Shown: one piece after another, positions 1 through 8,047 of the stretch
How the letters are laid out: each line of letters begins with the position of its first letter
Numbering within the stretch: the first letter of the stretch is position 1
DNA from: Streptomyces sp. ERV7
GTDB taxonomy: Bacteria; Actinomycetota; Actinomycetes; Streptomycetales; Streptomycetaceae
Assembly (NCBI RefSeq): GCF_001653515.1
Contig: NZ_LYOY01000040.1
Span: forward strand, 682,001-746,000
Direction of reading: 5' to 3'
Length of the DNA stretch: 64,000 nt
Position numbers and translations under genes: made by a program
Notes under the pieces: generated by a model
The model's database searches: none
What the model saw: the letters and a program-made list of their open reading frames with translations, nothing else
What the model was told of the DNA's origin: nothing

Positions 1-340
1 ACGCCCGCAGATAGTGGACCTCGCGGTCGTCCAGATAGTCGGAGTTGCCGACCAGGACCATTTTCCCGCGCTCGGCCGCCGCCTGCTCCACCGCGTGCGC
101 CATCTCCGCGAAGAACGGCTGGCGCGCGTCCGGGACGATCATGCCTATGAGGTCCGTGCGCCGGGAGGCCATCGCCTGGGCAACCCGGTCGGGCCGGTAG
201 CCCAGCTCCTTGATCGCGGCGAGTACCCGCTCGCGCGTGGCCGGGGCGACCGGCCTCGGTCCGTTGTTGATGACGTAGCTGACGACCGCGGTCGACGTAC
301 CCGCCAGTCTCGCCACATCATCCCGCGTCACCTTGGCCAC
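1..340 (-). CDS. LacI-family transcriptional regulator (5' part only)
   Basis: The gene runs off the left edge; about 113 N-terminal residues are visible from a GTG start at 340 (protein begins VAKVTRDDVARLAG). Residues 3-50 form the LacI helix-turn-helix plus hinge (STAVVSYVINN, then the YRPDRVAQAMASRR hinge), and the start of the periplasmic-binding-like effector domain follows (IGMIVPDARQPFFAEM). Such proteins repress or activate sugar-utilisation genes, but the effector cannot be predicted from this part. It lies 24 bp downstream of glnR on the same strand, so co-transcription is possible. A LacI-type gene beside glnR is also the arrangement I know from S. coelicolor. Confidence 0.88.
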   Translation of the reverse strand, partial: MAKVTRDDVARLAGTSTAVVSYVINNGPRPVAPATRERVLAAIKELGYRPDRVAQAMASRRTDLIGMIVPDARQPFFAEMAHAVEQAAAERGKMVLVGNSDYLDDREVHYLRA

Positions 341-364
341 GAGCGGGAGTCTACGCGGGGTGAC

Positions 365-1177
365 CTACCTCTGGGCAGGGCGTACGGAGGCTTCCTCCGG
401 CTCTGCGGCGGCCGGGACCGGTGTGGAGGCCACGGATGCGGCGGCCGCCTTGGCCTTGGCCTCCGCGGCCGCCTTCGCCTTGGCCTCTTCGGCCGCCCGC
501 TCGACCTTCTCGGGGGTGACGAACCGGTACCCGACATTCCGGACGGTGCCGATCAGCGACTCGTGCTCGGGGCCGAGCTTGGCCCGCAGCCGCCGTACAT
601 GGACGTCGACCGTCCGGGTGCCGCCGAAGTAGTCATAGCCCCAGACCTCCTGGAGCAGCTGCGCGCGCGTGAAGACCCGGCCGGGGTGCTGCGCCAGGTA
701 CTTCAGGAGCTCGAACTCCTTGAAGGTCAGATCCAGCACCCGGCCCTTGAGCTTGGCGCTGTACGTCGCCTCGTCCACGGAGAGATCGCCGTTGCGGATC
801 TCCATGGGGGAGTCGTCGGAGGTGATCTGCTGGCGGCCCATCGCGAGCCGCAGCCGTGCCTCGACCTCCGCGGGGCCCGCGGTGTCCAGGAGCACGTCGT
901 CGATGCCCCAGTCGGCGGTGACGGCGGCCAGACCGCCCTCGGTGACCACCAGGATCAGCGGACAGCCGGGGCCGGTGGAGCGCAGCAGCTGGCAGAGCGA
1001 GCGGACCTGCGGCAGGTCGCGGCGGCCGTCGACGAGGATCACGTCGGCACCGGGGGTGTCCACCAGGGCCGGGCCCTCGGCGGGGGCCACCCGCACGTTG
1101 TGCAGCAGCAGGCCGAGGGCGGGGAGCACCTCCGTCGAGGGCTGGAGGGCGTTGGTCAGGAGCAGTAGCGAGCTCAT
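365..1177 (-). CDS. glnR: Nitrogen-response regulator GlnR
   Basis: A 270-residue OmpR-type protein nearly identical to streptomycete GlnR, the orphan regulator that controls ammonium uptake and glutamine synthetase genes. Residues 1-120 are an atypical receiver: Asp50 is present (ILVDGRRDL) but the acidic residues that normally bind Mg2+ near the N-terminus are missing, so it is not expected to work as a classical phospho-switch. Residues 140-235 form the winged-helix DNA-binding domain (FKEFELLKYL, VDVHVRRLRAKLG, GTVRNVGYRFV). The tail is Ala/Lys-rich. No histidine kinase gene adjoins it, as is usual for GlnR. The ATG at 1177 starts the conserved MSSLLLLTNAL. Confidence 0.97.
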   Translation of the reverse strand: MSSLLLLTNALQPSTEVLPALGLLLHNVRVAPAEGPALVDTPGADVILVDGRRDLPQVRSLCQLLRSTGPGCPLILVVTEGGLAAVTADWGIDDVLLDTAGPAEVEARLRLAMGRQQITSDDSPMEIRNGDLSVDEATYSAKLKGRVLDLTFKEFELLKYLAQHPGRVFTRAQLLQEVWGYDYFGGTRTVDVHVRRLRAKLGPEHESLIGTVRNVGYRFVTPEKVERAAEEAKAKAAAEAKAKAAAASVASTPVPAAAEPEEASVRPAQR

Positions 1178-1404
1178 CGCGCCCCACCTGCCCTGGTAGT
1201 CGTCGGTTTCTTCGGTTCGTGCACGGATTGCTCGCCCATAACGTCGGTTCCTCCTCGGTCCCTGCGAGGACGTTTACGGCACTTGTCGGTACTGGCTCCC
1301 GCGCCCTGAGAGCCTTTGTTCACCTGCTCGTAACAACGACCAGGAAACGCAAAAGGACCCGGGGGCTGCGCTGCCCGGATCCTCTGCCCAGCAGAATAGC
1401 CCAC

Positions 1405-2211
1405 ATGAGTTCCGGGGCAGAGGGCCGATTTCACACTGTGGATGTTTCCTCGATCACCAGGGGACCGCGGCGCGCAACTCTTCGCACCTCGGACGGTGTG
1501 TCCGTGGAGGCCTTCCACGACCCCTGCACGGCGGGCCCGGCGCGCACCGCGGTCGTGGTCGCGCACGGCTTCACGGGGTCGGCCGCCCGCCCGGCCCTGC
1601 GGCGGGCGGCGGGGGTGTTCGCCCAGTACGCGGGCGTGGTCACGTTCTCGTTCCGGGGCCACGGCGGCTCCGGCGGGCGCTCCACGGTCGGCGACCGCGA
1701 GGTGCTCGATCTGGCGGCGGCCGTGGAGTGGGCGAGATCACTCGGCTACGCGCGCGTGGTGACCGTCGGCTTCTCGATGGGCGGCTCGGTGGTCCTGCGG
1801 CACGCGGCGATGCACAAGGGGCTCACCGAGGCGCGGACCGACGCGGTCGTCTCCGTCAGTGCGCCGGCCCGTTGGTACTACCGGGGCACGGCCCCCATGC
1901 GGCGGCTGCACTGGCTGGTGACCCGGCCCGCCGGGCGGCTGGTCGGACGGCTCGGCTTCGCCACCCGGATCGACTCCCAGGAGTGGTGCCCGGTGCCGCT
2001 CTCCCCGGTCGAGGCGGTCCCGCTGATCGCGCCGACCCCGCTCCTGATCGTCCACGGCGACCGCGACCCGTACTTCCCGCTCGACCACCCGAGGATGCTG
2101 GCAGCCGCCGGACCTGCGCAGTTGTGGCTGGAGGAGGGCATGGGGCACGCGGAGAACGCGGCCGACGCGGTGCTGCTGCGCCGGATCGCGCAGTGGCTGT
2201 CGGTGGCGTAG
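1405..2211 (+). CDS. Alpha/beta-fold hydrolase
   Basis: The product is 268 residues. It carries the alpha/beta-hydrolase nucleophile elbow GFSMG (Ser124), an acidic residue in HGDRDPYF (Asp219 or Asp221) and a C-terminal His248 (GMGHAEN), a complete Ser-Asp-His triad. HGFTGS near residue 55 supplies the oxyanion-hole His-Gly motif. The substrate is unknown; an esterase or acyl-hydrolase role in the cytosol is likely because no signal peptide is seen. The ATG at 1405 was chosen because the longer reading frame upstream shows no homology-like character. It is divergent from glnR and 33 bp upstream of the MoaD-like gene, probably one transcription unit. Confidence 0.85.
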   Translation: MSSGAEGRFHTVDVSSITRGPRRATLRTSDGVSVEAFHDPCTAGPARTAVVVAHGFTGSAARPALRRAAGVFAQYAGVVTFSFRGHGGSGGRSTVGDREVLDLAAAVEWARSLGYARVVTVGFSMGGSVVLRHAAMHKGLTEARTDAVVSVSAPARWYYRGTAPMRRLHWLVTRPAGRLVGRLGFATRIDSQEWCPVPLSPVEAVPLIAPTPLLIVHGDRDPYFPLDHPRMLAAAGPAQLWLEEGMGHAENAADAVLLRRIAQWLSVA

Positions 2212-2244
2212 CCCATCATGGGGGTCGACGAAAGGAGGGTCGCC

Positions 2245-2499
2245 ATGGCAGCGGGAACCATCCGCTTCTGGGCCGCGGCCAAGTCCGCCGCGGGTGTGGC
2301 CGAGGAGCCGTATACGGCGGCCACGCTGGCCGAGGCGCTCGACGCGGTGCGCGAGCGCCACCCCGGCGAGCTGACCCGCGTGCTGCTCAGGTGCTCGTTC
2401 CTCGTCGACGGCGATCCCGTCGGGACCCGCGGGCATGAGACCGTACGGCTTGCCGAGGGCGGCACGGTCGAGGTGCTCCCGCCGTTCGCAGGAGGGTGA
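2245..2499 (+). CDS. MoaD/ThiS-family sulfur-carrier protein
   Basis: An 84-residue beta-grasp protein ending in the Gly-Gly tail (PPFAGG) that is adenylated and thiocarboxylated in MoaD, ThiS and CysO. A strong ribosome-binding site (aaaggaggg at 2231-2239) fixes the ATG at 2245. Its partner pathway (molybdopterin, thiazole or cysteine) is not shown by neighbours in this window, although a molybdenum enzyme is encoded 31 kb away and a sulfurtransferase 3 kb away. Sulfur-carrier chemistry is well supported; the specific pathway is open. Confidence 0.85.
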   Translation: MAAGTIRFWAAAKSAAGVAEEPYTAATLAEALDAVRERHPGELTRVLLRCSFLVDGDPVGTRGHETVRLAEGGTVEVLPPFAGG

Positions 2500-2509
2500 C
2501 CCCCACGTC

Positions 2510-3844
2510 ATGAGCGATCAGCAGTACCCGCATCCGTACGACGAGAGCTATCCGCGGTTCGACCAGTACGGACAGCCGGTCCAGCAGTACCAGCAGCAGC
2601 CCCAGCAGTACGACGCGTACCAGCAGTACGACCAGTACGGGCAGCCCCTCCAGCAGCAGCCGGTGCAGCACCAGCACCAGCAGCCGCAGCAGCCCGTCCA
2701 GCAGCAGTTCCCGCACGACGCGTCGTACCAGGAGCAGCAGCAGTACACGCAGACGTGGGAGGGCCAGACCTGGGACACCCAGTACCAGCCCACGATCCAG
2801 CCGCAGCCGGTGCAGCAGCCCGTCCAGGCCCAGCCCGTGCAGGCCCAGCCCGTCCAGGCCCAGCCCGTCCAGGCCCAGCCCGTGCAGGCCCACGCCGTGC
2901 AGCAGCCCGTCCAGCAGGAGTACGCGCAGGCGTACGCGCAGCCCGCCGCCGACACCGCGTATCTGCCGCCGCAGACCGGGTCCGTGCCGCTGCCCCCGGA
3001 GGCGTCGGCGTACGAGCCGCCCGCCGCCGAGCCCGCGCCGGGCGAGGGCCCCGCCTACAGCCCGCCCACCACCGTCGGCAACACCCGGATCACCGACGCC
3101 CAGCGGGCCCGCGCCGAGGGACGCTCGCCGATCATCGCGCCCGGGATGCGGCCCGCCGCGCTCACCGCCGTCCTCGGCCTGCTGCTCGCGGCCGCGTCCG
3201 GCCTCGGGCAGTACGCGCTGACGGTGCCGCTGGTGCTGCTCCAGGCCGTCACGGCCGCGGGCTGGTTCCGGCTCAACGGGATGTGGCCGGCCCGCCAGGG
3301 CATCGCGCTCGCCTTCCTGGGCGGCCTGGTCGCCGACGCGGCGCTGCTCGCCGTCGGCGACGAGCACGCGCCCGCCGCGATCCTGGGCACGCTCGGGGTG
3401 TGGGTGCTGCTCACGCTGGTGCTCCAGCTGCGCAGCCACGCGGACCCGGACGAGCGGATGTACGGACTGATGGCGACCGTGGCCGCGGCGGCGCTCGCGA
3501 TCCTGGCCGCCGGATATCTGGCGGCGATCCCGCACGCGGTGGCGGTGGGCGCGGCCGCGGTGGCCGTCGCCGTCCCGGCCCGCGCGCTGCCGCTGCCCGG
3601 ACCGGTCTCGGCCGTGGTCGCGCTGCTCGCCGCGGCGGGCGCCGGGATCGTGGTCGGGCAGCTGACGGACGTGGGTGCGTCGGGCGCGCTGCTCGGGCTC
3701 GCGGCCGGGGTCTGTGCGCTGATCGGGCTGCGGGTGGCCAGTTATGACTACCCGTCGCGCTTCGTCCATATGACGGCCGGAGTGGCGCTGCCGCTCACCG
3801 CGGCTGTTCCCGCTTTGTATCTGATCGGTCGAGTGATCGGGTAA
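2510..3844 (+). CDS. Gln/Pro-rich membrane protein of unknown function
   Basis: The product is 444 residues with no enzymatic motif. The first 170 or so residues are low-complexity and rich in Gln, Tyr and Pro, with many QQ and QQP runs and a block of VQAQP pentapeptides. This looks like a disordered cytoplasmic or surface tail. From about residue 213 to the end there are several hydrophobic segments (for example AVLGLLLAAASGLG, ALAILAAGYLAAI, PLTAAVPALYLIG), giving a polytopic membrane domain. It starts 10 bp after the MoaD-like gene, with ggaggg upstream, and should be co-transcribed. Streptomycetes keep such a gene at this locus; no function is known to me. Confidence 0.8.
   Translation: MSDQQYPHPYDESYPRFDQYGQPVQQYQQQPQQYDAYQQYDQYGQPLQQQPVQHQHQQPQQPVQQQFPHDASYQEQQQYTQTWEGQTWDTQYQPTIQPQPVQQPVQAQPVQAQPVQAQPVQAQPVQAHAVQQPVQQEYAQAYAQPAADTAYLPPQTGSVPLPPEASAYEPPAAEPAPGEGPAYSPPTTVGNTRITDAQRARAEGRSPIIAPGMRPAALTAVLGLLLAAASGLGQYALTVPLVLLQAVTAAGWFRLNGMWPARQGIALAFLGGLVADAALLAVGDEHAPAAILGTLGVWVLLTLVLQLRSHADPDERMYGLMATVAAAALAILAAGYLAAIPHAVAVGAAAVAVAVPARALPLPGPVSAVVALLAAAGAGIVVGQLTDVGASGALLGLAAGVCALIGLRVASYDYPSRFVHMTAGVALPLTAAVPALYLIGRVIG
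2822..2896 (+). repeat. 15-bp coding tandem repeat (VQAQP x5)
   Basis: Five consecutive in-frame copies of a 15-bp unit, gtSCAGGCCCAGCCC (S = c or g). The last copy is degenerate (VQAHA). They encode the VQAQP repeats of the Gln-rich membrane protein. Copy number is a likely source of length variation between strains. Confidence 0.9.
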
Positions 3845-3898
3845 TTCCGGGAGTTAGGCTCGCAGCGTCAACGACCAGCGTGGGGGGACTCGTACGCA

Positions 3899-4648
3899 AT
3901 GCGCGCACTTCGGATATGGCTCATCGTGGCGGTGGTTCTCGGCGGCCTCTTCGTCGCCGCGGACCGCATCGCGGTGAACGTCGTCGAGTCCAAGGTGGCC
4001 GACAAGATCAAGAGCAGTCAGGGTCTGCGGGAGACCCCCGACGTCTCGATCTCCGGCTTCCCCTTCCTCACACAGGCGTTGGGCAAGGAGTTCGACGAGG
4101 TCGACGTCAAGCTGGGCGGGGTCACCGCCACGGCGGACGGCCACTCGGTCAACGTCACCGAGGTCCACGCCAAGCTGCACGACGTCAAGGTCGACAGCAG
4201 CTACTCGTCCGCCACGGCGGTACGGGCGGACGGCTCGGCCCGTATCTCGTACGCCGATCTGACCAAGTCCGCGCCCAAGGGCGCCACGGTCGGCTACGCC
4301 GGGGCCGAGCGGGCCGCGAAGGGGCAGGTCCAGGTGAGCGGGCAGCTCGCGGACCTGCTGGAGGGCGCGGGCGTCCAGGTCCCCGCCAGCCTCAAGGTGC
4401 TGCTCGCGGGGCGCACGGTCAGTGCGTACAGCACGGTGACGACGGACGGCAGCGCCACGGTCCGGGTCCGCTCCTCGGAGCTGCCGAAGCTGCCGGTGCC
4501 GGGGTTCGACGAGAAGCTTCGCAAGGCCGTCGACTACGACCTGAAGATCGAGGGGCTGCCCCGGGGGATCACCCTGGACAAGGTGACGGCGACCCCGGAC
4601 GGGCTGCGGTTCTCCGGGACCGGGTCGAACGTTTCCCTGGCGGGTTGA
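3899..4648 (+). CDS. LmeA-family (DUF2993) membrane-anchored phospholipid-binding protein
   Basis: The product is 249 residues with an uncleaved N-terminal signal anchor (MRALRIWLIVAVVLGGLF) and a secreted domain that matches the DUF2993/LmeA pattern: a basic anchor, an ISGFPFLTQ segment, then repeated beta-strands. In mycobacteria LmeA binds phosphatidylinositol species and is needed for lipomannan and lipoarabinomannan maturation; in streptomycetes the role is unproven. It stands 54 bp after the Gln-rich membrane protein and 350 bp before the sulfur genes. Confidence 0.82.
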   Translation: MRALRIWLIVAVVLGGLFVAADRIAVNVVESKVADKIKSSQGLRETPDVSISGFPFLTQALGKEFDEVDVKLGGVTATADGHSVNVTEVHAKLHDVKVDSSYSSATAVRADGSARISYADLTKSAPKGATVGYAGAERAAKGQVQVSGQLADLLEGAGVQVPASLKVLLAGRTVSAYSTVTTDGSATVRVRSSELPKLPVPGFDEKLRKAVDYDLKIEGLPRGITLDKVTATPDGLRFSGTGSNVSLAG

Positions 4649-4995
4649 TCGCAAGGGTCTTGACCTGCGGGCCGTGGGTGGCTGGGGGCGCAGTTCCCCG
4701 CGCCCCCAAGGACCGGGGGCTGAGCTGAGCACTCCGGCTGCGGCGGACTGCCCGAGGGGCGCGGGGAACTGCGTGACCAGCCCCCGCCGGCCCGCAGGCG
4801 GAGGATCCCGGGACCGGCCGGTAGCCGGATGGTGAGACGTCTGTGTCCGCTGGGCAGATAGTCCCCCGGCCGAGGCGTCCCCCGCGCCGACGAAAGGCGC
4901 CCGGCGCCCCTTCGCGTCCCACCATCCGGATGATCGTGTCTCAAAATACGACACACCGGTGACATGGCCGCCCGTCCGTCCCTACGATCGGACGC
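4649..4995 (+). repeat. Intergenic region with REP-like long hairpin
   Basis: No gene was recognised in this 347-bp gap. It holds an 18-bp perfect inverted repeat: cgcagttccccgcgcccc at 4689-4706 pairs with its complement at 4756-4773, with a 49-nt loop containing ctccggctgcggcggact. The same element recurs at about 31782-31870. It probably acts as a terminator or a dispersed palindromic repeat. The cysA control region follows at its right end. Confidence 0.7.
4936..4954 (+). promoter_or_regulatory. Candidate operator of the sulfur unit
   Basis: An inverted repeat GTGTC and GACAC separated by 9 A/T-rich bases (tcaaaatac) lies 42 bp before the cysteine leader peptide. Its position suggests a sulfur-responsive operator or promoter element. 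No regulator is assigned. Confidence 0.45.
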
Positions 4996-5076
4996 ATGAA
5001 GCGACAGGCGGATCTCACGAAGCGGCGGGCAGTCGACCTGTGCCGCGTCGCCGCCATGCTCTGTCGCCACGCCTGA
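4996..5076 (+). CDS. Cysteine-containing leader peptide upstream of cysA
   Basis: A 26-codon ORF, too short for standard gene calling, encoding MKRQADLTKRRAVDLCRVAA followed by MLCRHA. It matches the actinobacterial putative leader peptides found before sulfur-assimilation operons, recognised by the RAVDLCRVAAMLCR core. Two Cys codons near the end suggest that ribosome stalling or translation efficiency reports cysteine supply to the downstream cysA unit. The start codon is ATG. The distance to cysA is 166 bp, room for an attenuator. Confidence 0.75.
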   Translation: MKRQADLTKRRAVDLCRVAAMLCRHA

Positions 5077-5242
5077 GCGGGACCCGCCCCTCTCTGCGAA
5101 GAGACGGCAACTCCCGTGTTCCCCGGGCCCGTTGAACATTTTCAGGGCCACCCCCCGTGCCGAAGCGACGCCGCGCCCGCTCGCGTGGCGGATGCACCCG
5201 CACCCCGCACCACCCGCCGCACCTGCCCCGGAGGAGAACCGC

Positions 5243-6088
5243 ATGAGCCGCAGCGACGTCCTGGTAGACGCCGACTGGGTCGAGGCCCACATCGACGACC
5301 CGAAGGTCGCCATCGTCGAGGTGGACGAGGACACCTCGGCGTACGAGAAGAACCACATCAAGAACGCGATCCGGATCGACTGGACCAAGGACCTCCAGGA
5401 CCCGGTCCGCCGTGACTTCATCGACCAGGAGGGCTTCGAGCAGCTCCTGTCGGCGAAGGGCATCGGGAACGACACCACCGTCGTCCTCTACGGCGGCAAC
5501 AACAACTGGTTCGCCTCGTACGCCTACTGGTACTTCAAGCTCTACGGCCACGACAGCGTCAAGCTGCTCGACGGCGGTCGCAAGAAGTGGGAGCTGGACT
5601 CGCGCGACCTGGTCGACGGCTCGCAGGTGCCGGCCCGCCCGGCCACCGCGTACAAGGCCCAGCCGCAGAACACCGCGATCCGCGCCTTCCGCGACGACGT
5701 GGTGGCGGCCATCGGCGCCCAGAACCTGGTCGACGTGCGCTCCCCCGACGAGTTCAGCGGCAAGCTGCTCGCCCCGGCCCACCTCCCGCAGGAGCAGTCG
5801 CAGCGCCCGGGCCACGTCCCCTCGGCCCGCAACATCCCGTGGTCGAAGAACGCCAACGACGACGGCACCTTCAAGTCGGACGACGCCCTGAAGGAGCTGT
5901 ACGCGGCGGAGCAGGTCGATCTGGCCAAGGACACCATCGCGTACTGCCGCATCGGCGAGCGCTCGGCCCTGACGTGGTTCGTGCTGCACGAGCTGCTCGG
6001 CGTCGAGAACGTCAAGAACTACGACGGCTCGTGGACCGAGTACGGCTCCCTCGTCGGCGTGCCGATCGAGCTCGGCGCCAACAAGTAG
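5243..6088 (+). CDS. cysA: Thiosulfate sulfurtransferase (rhodanese) CysA/SseA
   Basis: A 281-residue two-domain rhodanese. The N-terminal domain (1-125) is inactive-type; the C-terminal domain carries the active-site loop CRIGERSA with Cys235, which takes the persulfide. This loop is typical of actinobacterial SseA/CysA proteins. The enzyme transfers sulfane sulfur from thiosulfate or mercaptopyruvate to a thiophilic acceptor in the cytosol. The start at 5243 follows gaggagaacc. It is followed 49 bp later by the DUF1416/SseC gene, the same pair seen in mycobacteria, and is preceded by the cysteine leader peptide. Confidence 0.95.
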   Translation: MSRSDVLVDADWVEAHIDDPKVAIVEVDEDTSAYEKNHIKNAIRIDWTKDLQDPVRRDFIDQEGFEQLLSAKGIGNDTTVVLYGGNNNWFASYAYWYFKLYGHDSVKLLDGGRKKWELDSRDLVDGSQVPARPATAYKAQPQNTAIRAFRDDVVAAIGAQNLVDVRSPDEFSGKLLAPAHLPQEQSQRPGHVPSARNIPWSKNANDDGTFKSDDALKELYAAEQVDLAKDTIAYCRIGERSALTWFVLHELLGVENVKNYDGSWTEYGSLVGVPIELGANK

Positions 6089-6137
6089 CCCCGCACAGCC
6101 CCCGGCCCCCAGAGAACACAGACCGTAAGGAAGAACC

Positions 6138-6425
6138 ATGTGTGGAGCGAAGGCAGGCGGCCCCGACGCCTCGACGATCAAGCCCGGTGAGACCACCATC
6201 CAGGGGCAGGTGACGAAGGACGGCGAGCCCGTGGTCGGCTACGTCCGGCTGCTGGACTCGACCGGCGAGTTCACCGCCGAGGTCCCCACCTCGGCGACCG
6301 GTCAGTTCCGCTTCTACGCGGCCGAGGGCACGTGGACGGTGCGGGCCCTGGTGCCCGGCGCGACCGCGGACCGCACGGTCGTGGCCCAGACCGGCGGACT
6401 CGCCGAGGTCGCCATCGCCGTGTGA
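6138..6425 (+). CDS. DUF1416 (SseC-like) protein
   Basis: A 95-residue beta-rich protein beginning MCGAKAGG. It belongs to the DUF1416 family, which includes mycobacterial SseC, always next to a rhodanese gene. The predicted fold is a transthyretin/carboxypeptidase-regulatory-like beta sandwich (GQVTKDGEPVVGYVRLLD). A single N-terminal Cys could accept sulfur, but that is inference. Translation starts at ATG 6138 after aaggaag. It is the last gene of the unit, with a terminator hairpin at 6444-6499. Confidence 0.9.
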   Translation: MCGAKAGGPDASTIKPGETTIQGQVTKDGEPVVGYVRLLDSTGEFTAEVPTSATGQFRFYAAEGTWTVRALVPGATADRTVVAQTGGLAEVAIAV

Positions 6426-6443
6426 CGGCGGGCAGGTACTGGC

Positions 6444-6499
6444 CGGAGGGCCGCACCCCAGGGGGTTGGACGCTTACCTGGACCGGGTGCGGCCCTCCG
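6444..6499 (+). terminator. Hairpin after the cysA unit
   Basis: Perfect 15-bp arms cggagggccgcaccc (6444-6458) and gggtgcggccctccg (6485-6499) enclose a 26-nt loop, 18 bp after the DUF1416 stop. There is no T-tract, as is usual in streptomycetes. Confidence 0.75.
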
Positions 6500-6539
6500 T
6501 GCCGTTCTCGGGCGCCGGATACGGTCGTACGCTGGACTC

Positions 6540-6797
6540 ATGCTGGCCCGTCGGCGCCGCGAGTATTTCTGGATGATGGGCGGATGCCTGGTCCTGTTCG
6601 TGTCCGCCTGGGGTTTCGTGCGGCTGTGGTCGGTCCCGGCCGCGGTCGCCATGTGCGTGGTCGCGATGGTGATCCCGCCGGTCGCGGCGATGGTGGCGAA
6701 CCGGCGCGGCCCGGACGACCGCTGGTGGGACGACCCGTCCGGGGACCAGAAGTCCGACGAGTGGTGGGACGAGCTGGACGGCAAGAAGAAGTACTGA
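6540..6797 (+). CDS. DUF3099-family small membrane protein
   Basis: An 85-residue protein. Two adjacent hydrophobic stretches (YFWMMGGCLVLFVSAWGFV and VAMCVVAMVIPPVAAMV) are followed by an acidic, Trp-rich tail (DDRWWDDPSG, DEWWDELDG), the DUF3099 pattern. It is presumably an inner-membrane protein with a cytoplasmic tail; function is unknown. It is convergent with the DsrE-like gene, with 10 bp between stops. Confidence 0.8.
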   Translation: MLARRRREYFWMMGGCLVLFVSAWGFVRLWSVPAAVAMCVVAMVIPPVAAMVANRRGPDDRWWDDPSGDQKSDEWWDELDGKKKY

Positions 6798-6807
6798 GCG
6801 CCGCGCG

Positions 6808-7173
6808 CTAGTAGACCAGCGCCTGTGTGCCGTCCGCCATCGCCTCCTGGACGAAGACCTGGGCGCCCGCGATCCGCGCGCCCTCGATCAGGTCCTTCTC
6901 GGTGATGTCGCGCCGGGCCGCGCACTGCGTGCACACGGTGATCGTGCCGCCGCCCGCCCGGATCCCGTCGATCAGGTCCGGCAGCGGCGCCGCGTGCGGC
7001 AGCGCGAACTCTGCGGCCCGCCCCGGCAGCGCGAACCACGACGACTCACCGGTCAGCCACAGCGAGACCTCGATCCCGCTGGCGACGGCGACCGCCGCCA
7101 CGGTGAACGCCTGCGAACACCGCTCGGGGGCATCGGCCCCGGCGGTCACCTTCAGTACGAGCTTCTTGGCCAT
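6808..7173 (-). CDS. DsrE-family protein
   Basis: The product is 121 residues from ATG 7173 (MAKKLVLKVTAGAD); the longer upstream frame looks non-coding. The alpha/beta DsrE fold is suggested by the amino-terminal strand, GIEVSLWLTGES, and the TVCTQCAARRDI segment with two Cys, which sits where active DsrE/TusD proteins carry their sulfur-relay Cys. A role in sulfur transfer would fit the nearby rhodanese, but no partner Tus genes are seen. Confidence 0.8.
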   Translation of the reverse strand: MAKKLVLKVTAGADAPERCSQAFTVAAVAVASGIEVSLWLTGESSWFALPGRAAEFALPHAAPLPDLIDGIRAGGGTITVCTQCAARRDITEKDLIEGARIAGAQVFVQEAMADGTQALVY

Positions 7174-7327
7174 GTCCCGAACTGTAATGCGCACCGCACC
7201 GGCCCTTCGGGCCCCGCCACGGGGCCGGACGGGCGCGGCGGCGCACCTCACAGAGAAGGCCGTGGCTCAACCCATTAGGCTGGGGTACGGCCCTTTACTG
7301 CCCACACGCTCATCCGAGGAGCACCCC

Positions 7328-7429
7328 GTGCTTGAGGCTTTCTTCGAAACCCTGCTGGTCCTGGTCTGCGTCGGTGTCCTCGCCTTCACAGGTCTGGCCG
7401 TGAAGAAGCTGTACCAGGGCCAGCGCTGA
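7328..7429 (+). CDS. Conserved 33-residue membrane peptide
   Basis: A short GTG-start ORF (residues MLEAFFETLLVLVCVG, then VLAFTGLAVKKLYQGQR) with one transmembrane helix and a basic C-terminus. A ribosome-binding site (gaggagc) lies 7-8 bp before the start. It sits between DsrE and nitrobindin genes, 45 bp upstream of the latter and in the same orientation. Function is unknown. Confidence 0.7.
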   Translation: MLEAFFETLLVLVCVGVLAFTGLAVKKLYQGQR

Positions 7430-7474
7430 ACCGCGCCCCAGCCGCAGACGTAACGAAAGACTGATCGAAGCCTC

Positions 7475-8047
7475 ATGATCGAGATCCCGTCCGACCTGAA
7501 TCCGGACCTCGTCCCCCTCGCGTTCCTCCTCGGCACGTGGGAGGGCGCGGGTGTCACCGACTTCCCGGGTGCCGAGAAGGCCAATTTCGGCCAGTCCGTC
7601 ACCTTCAGCCACGACGGCCGGGACTTCCTGGAGTACGTGTCGCACTCCTGGATCCTCGACGCCGAGGGCAACAAGGTGAAGCCGCTGGAGTCCGAGTCCG
7701 GCTTCTGGCGCATCGACAAGGACCGCAAGGTCGAGATCGTCATGGTCCGTGACCAGGGCGTCGTCGAGATCTGGTACGGCGAGCTCGCCGACCAGAAGCC
7801 GCAGATCGACCTGGTCACCGACGCCGTGGCGCGCACCGCCGCCTCCGGTCCGTACACCGGCGGCAAGCGCCTGTACGGATACGTGAAGAGCGACCTCATG
7901 TGGGTCGGCGAGAAGGCGACCCCCGAGGTCGAGCTGCGCCCCTACATGTCCGCGCACCTCAAGAAGGTCGTCACGCCCGAAGAGGTCGCGGCGATGGCCC
8001 GGGGCCTGGGCGACCTGCCGGACGACGGCATCGCCTTCTTCAAGTAG
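7475..8047 (+). CDS. Nitrobindin-like heme-binding beta-barrel protein
   Basis: A 190-residue protein of the THAP4/nitrobindin (FABP-like) family. The GTWEGAGV signature at residues 21-28 opens the 10-stranded barrel, and a His in RPYMSAHLKK (about residue 158) is a candidate proximal heme ligand. Nitrobindins bind ferric heme and can isomerise peroxynitrite. It is a single-domain cytosolic protein without a signal peptide. The gene lies just before nur and may share regulation with it, but no operator was recognised. Confidence 0.88.
   Translation: MIEIPSDLNPDLVPLAFLLGTWEGAGVTDFPGAEKANFGQSVTFSHDGRDFLEYVSHSWILDAEGNKVKPLESESGFWRIDKDRKVEIVMVRDQGVVEIWYGELADQKPQIDLVTDAVARTAASGPYTGGKRLYGYVKSDLMWVGEKATPEVELRPYMSAHLKKVVTPEEVAAMARGLGDLPDDGIAFFK

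Noticed and set aside
1320..1350. GlnR box in the glnR-hydrolase intergenic region
   Set aside because: gtaac and gaaac are present but 9 bases apart, not the 6 bases of the GlnR consensus.
2822..2896. Regular 15-bp repeats as a CRISPR-like array
   Set aside because: The repeats are contiguous, have no spacers and are in frame, coding for VQAQP; no cas genes are present.
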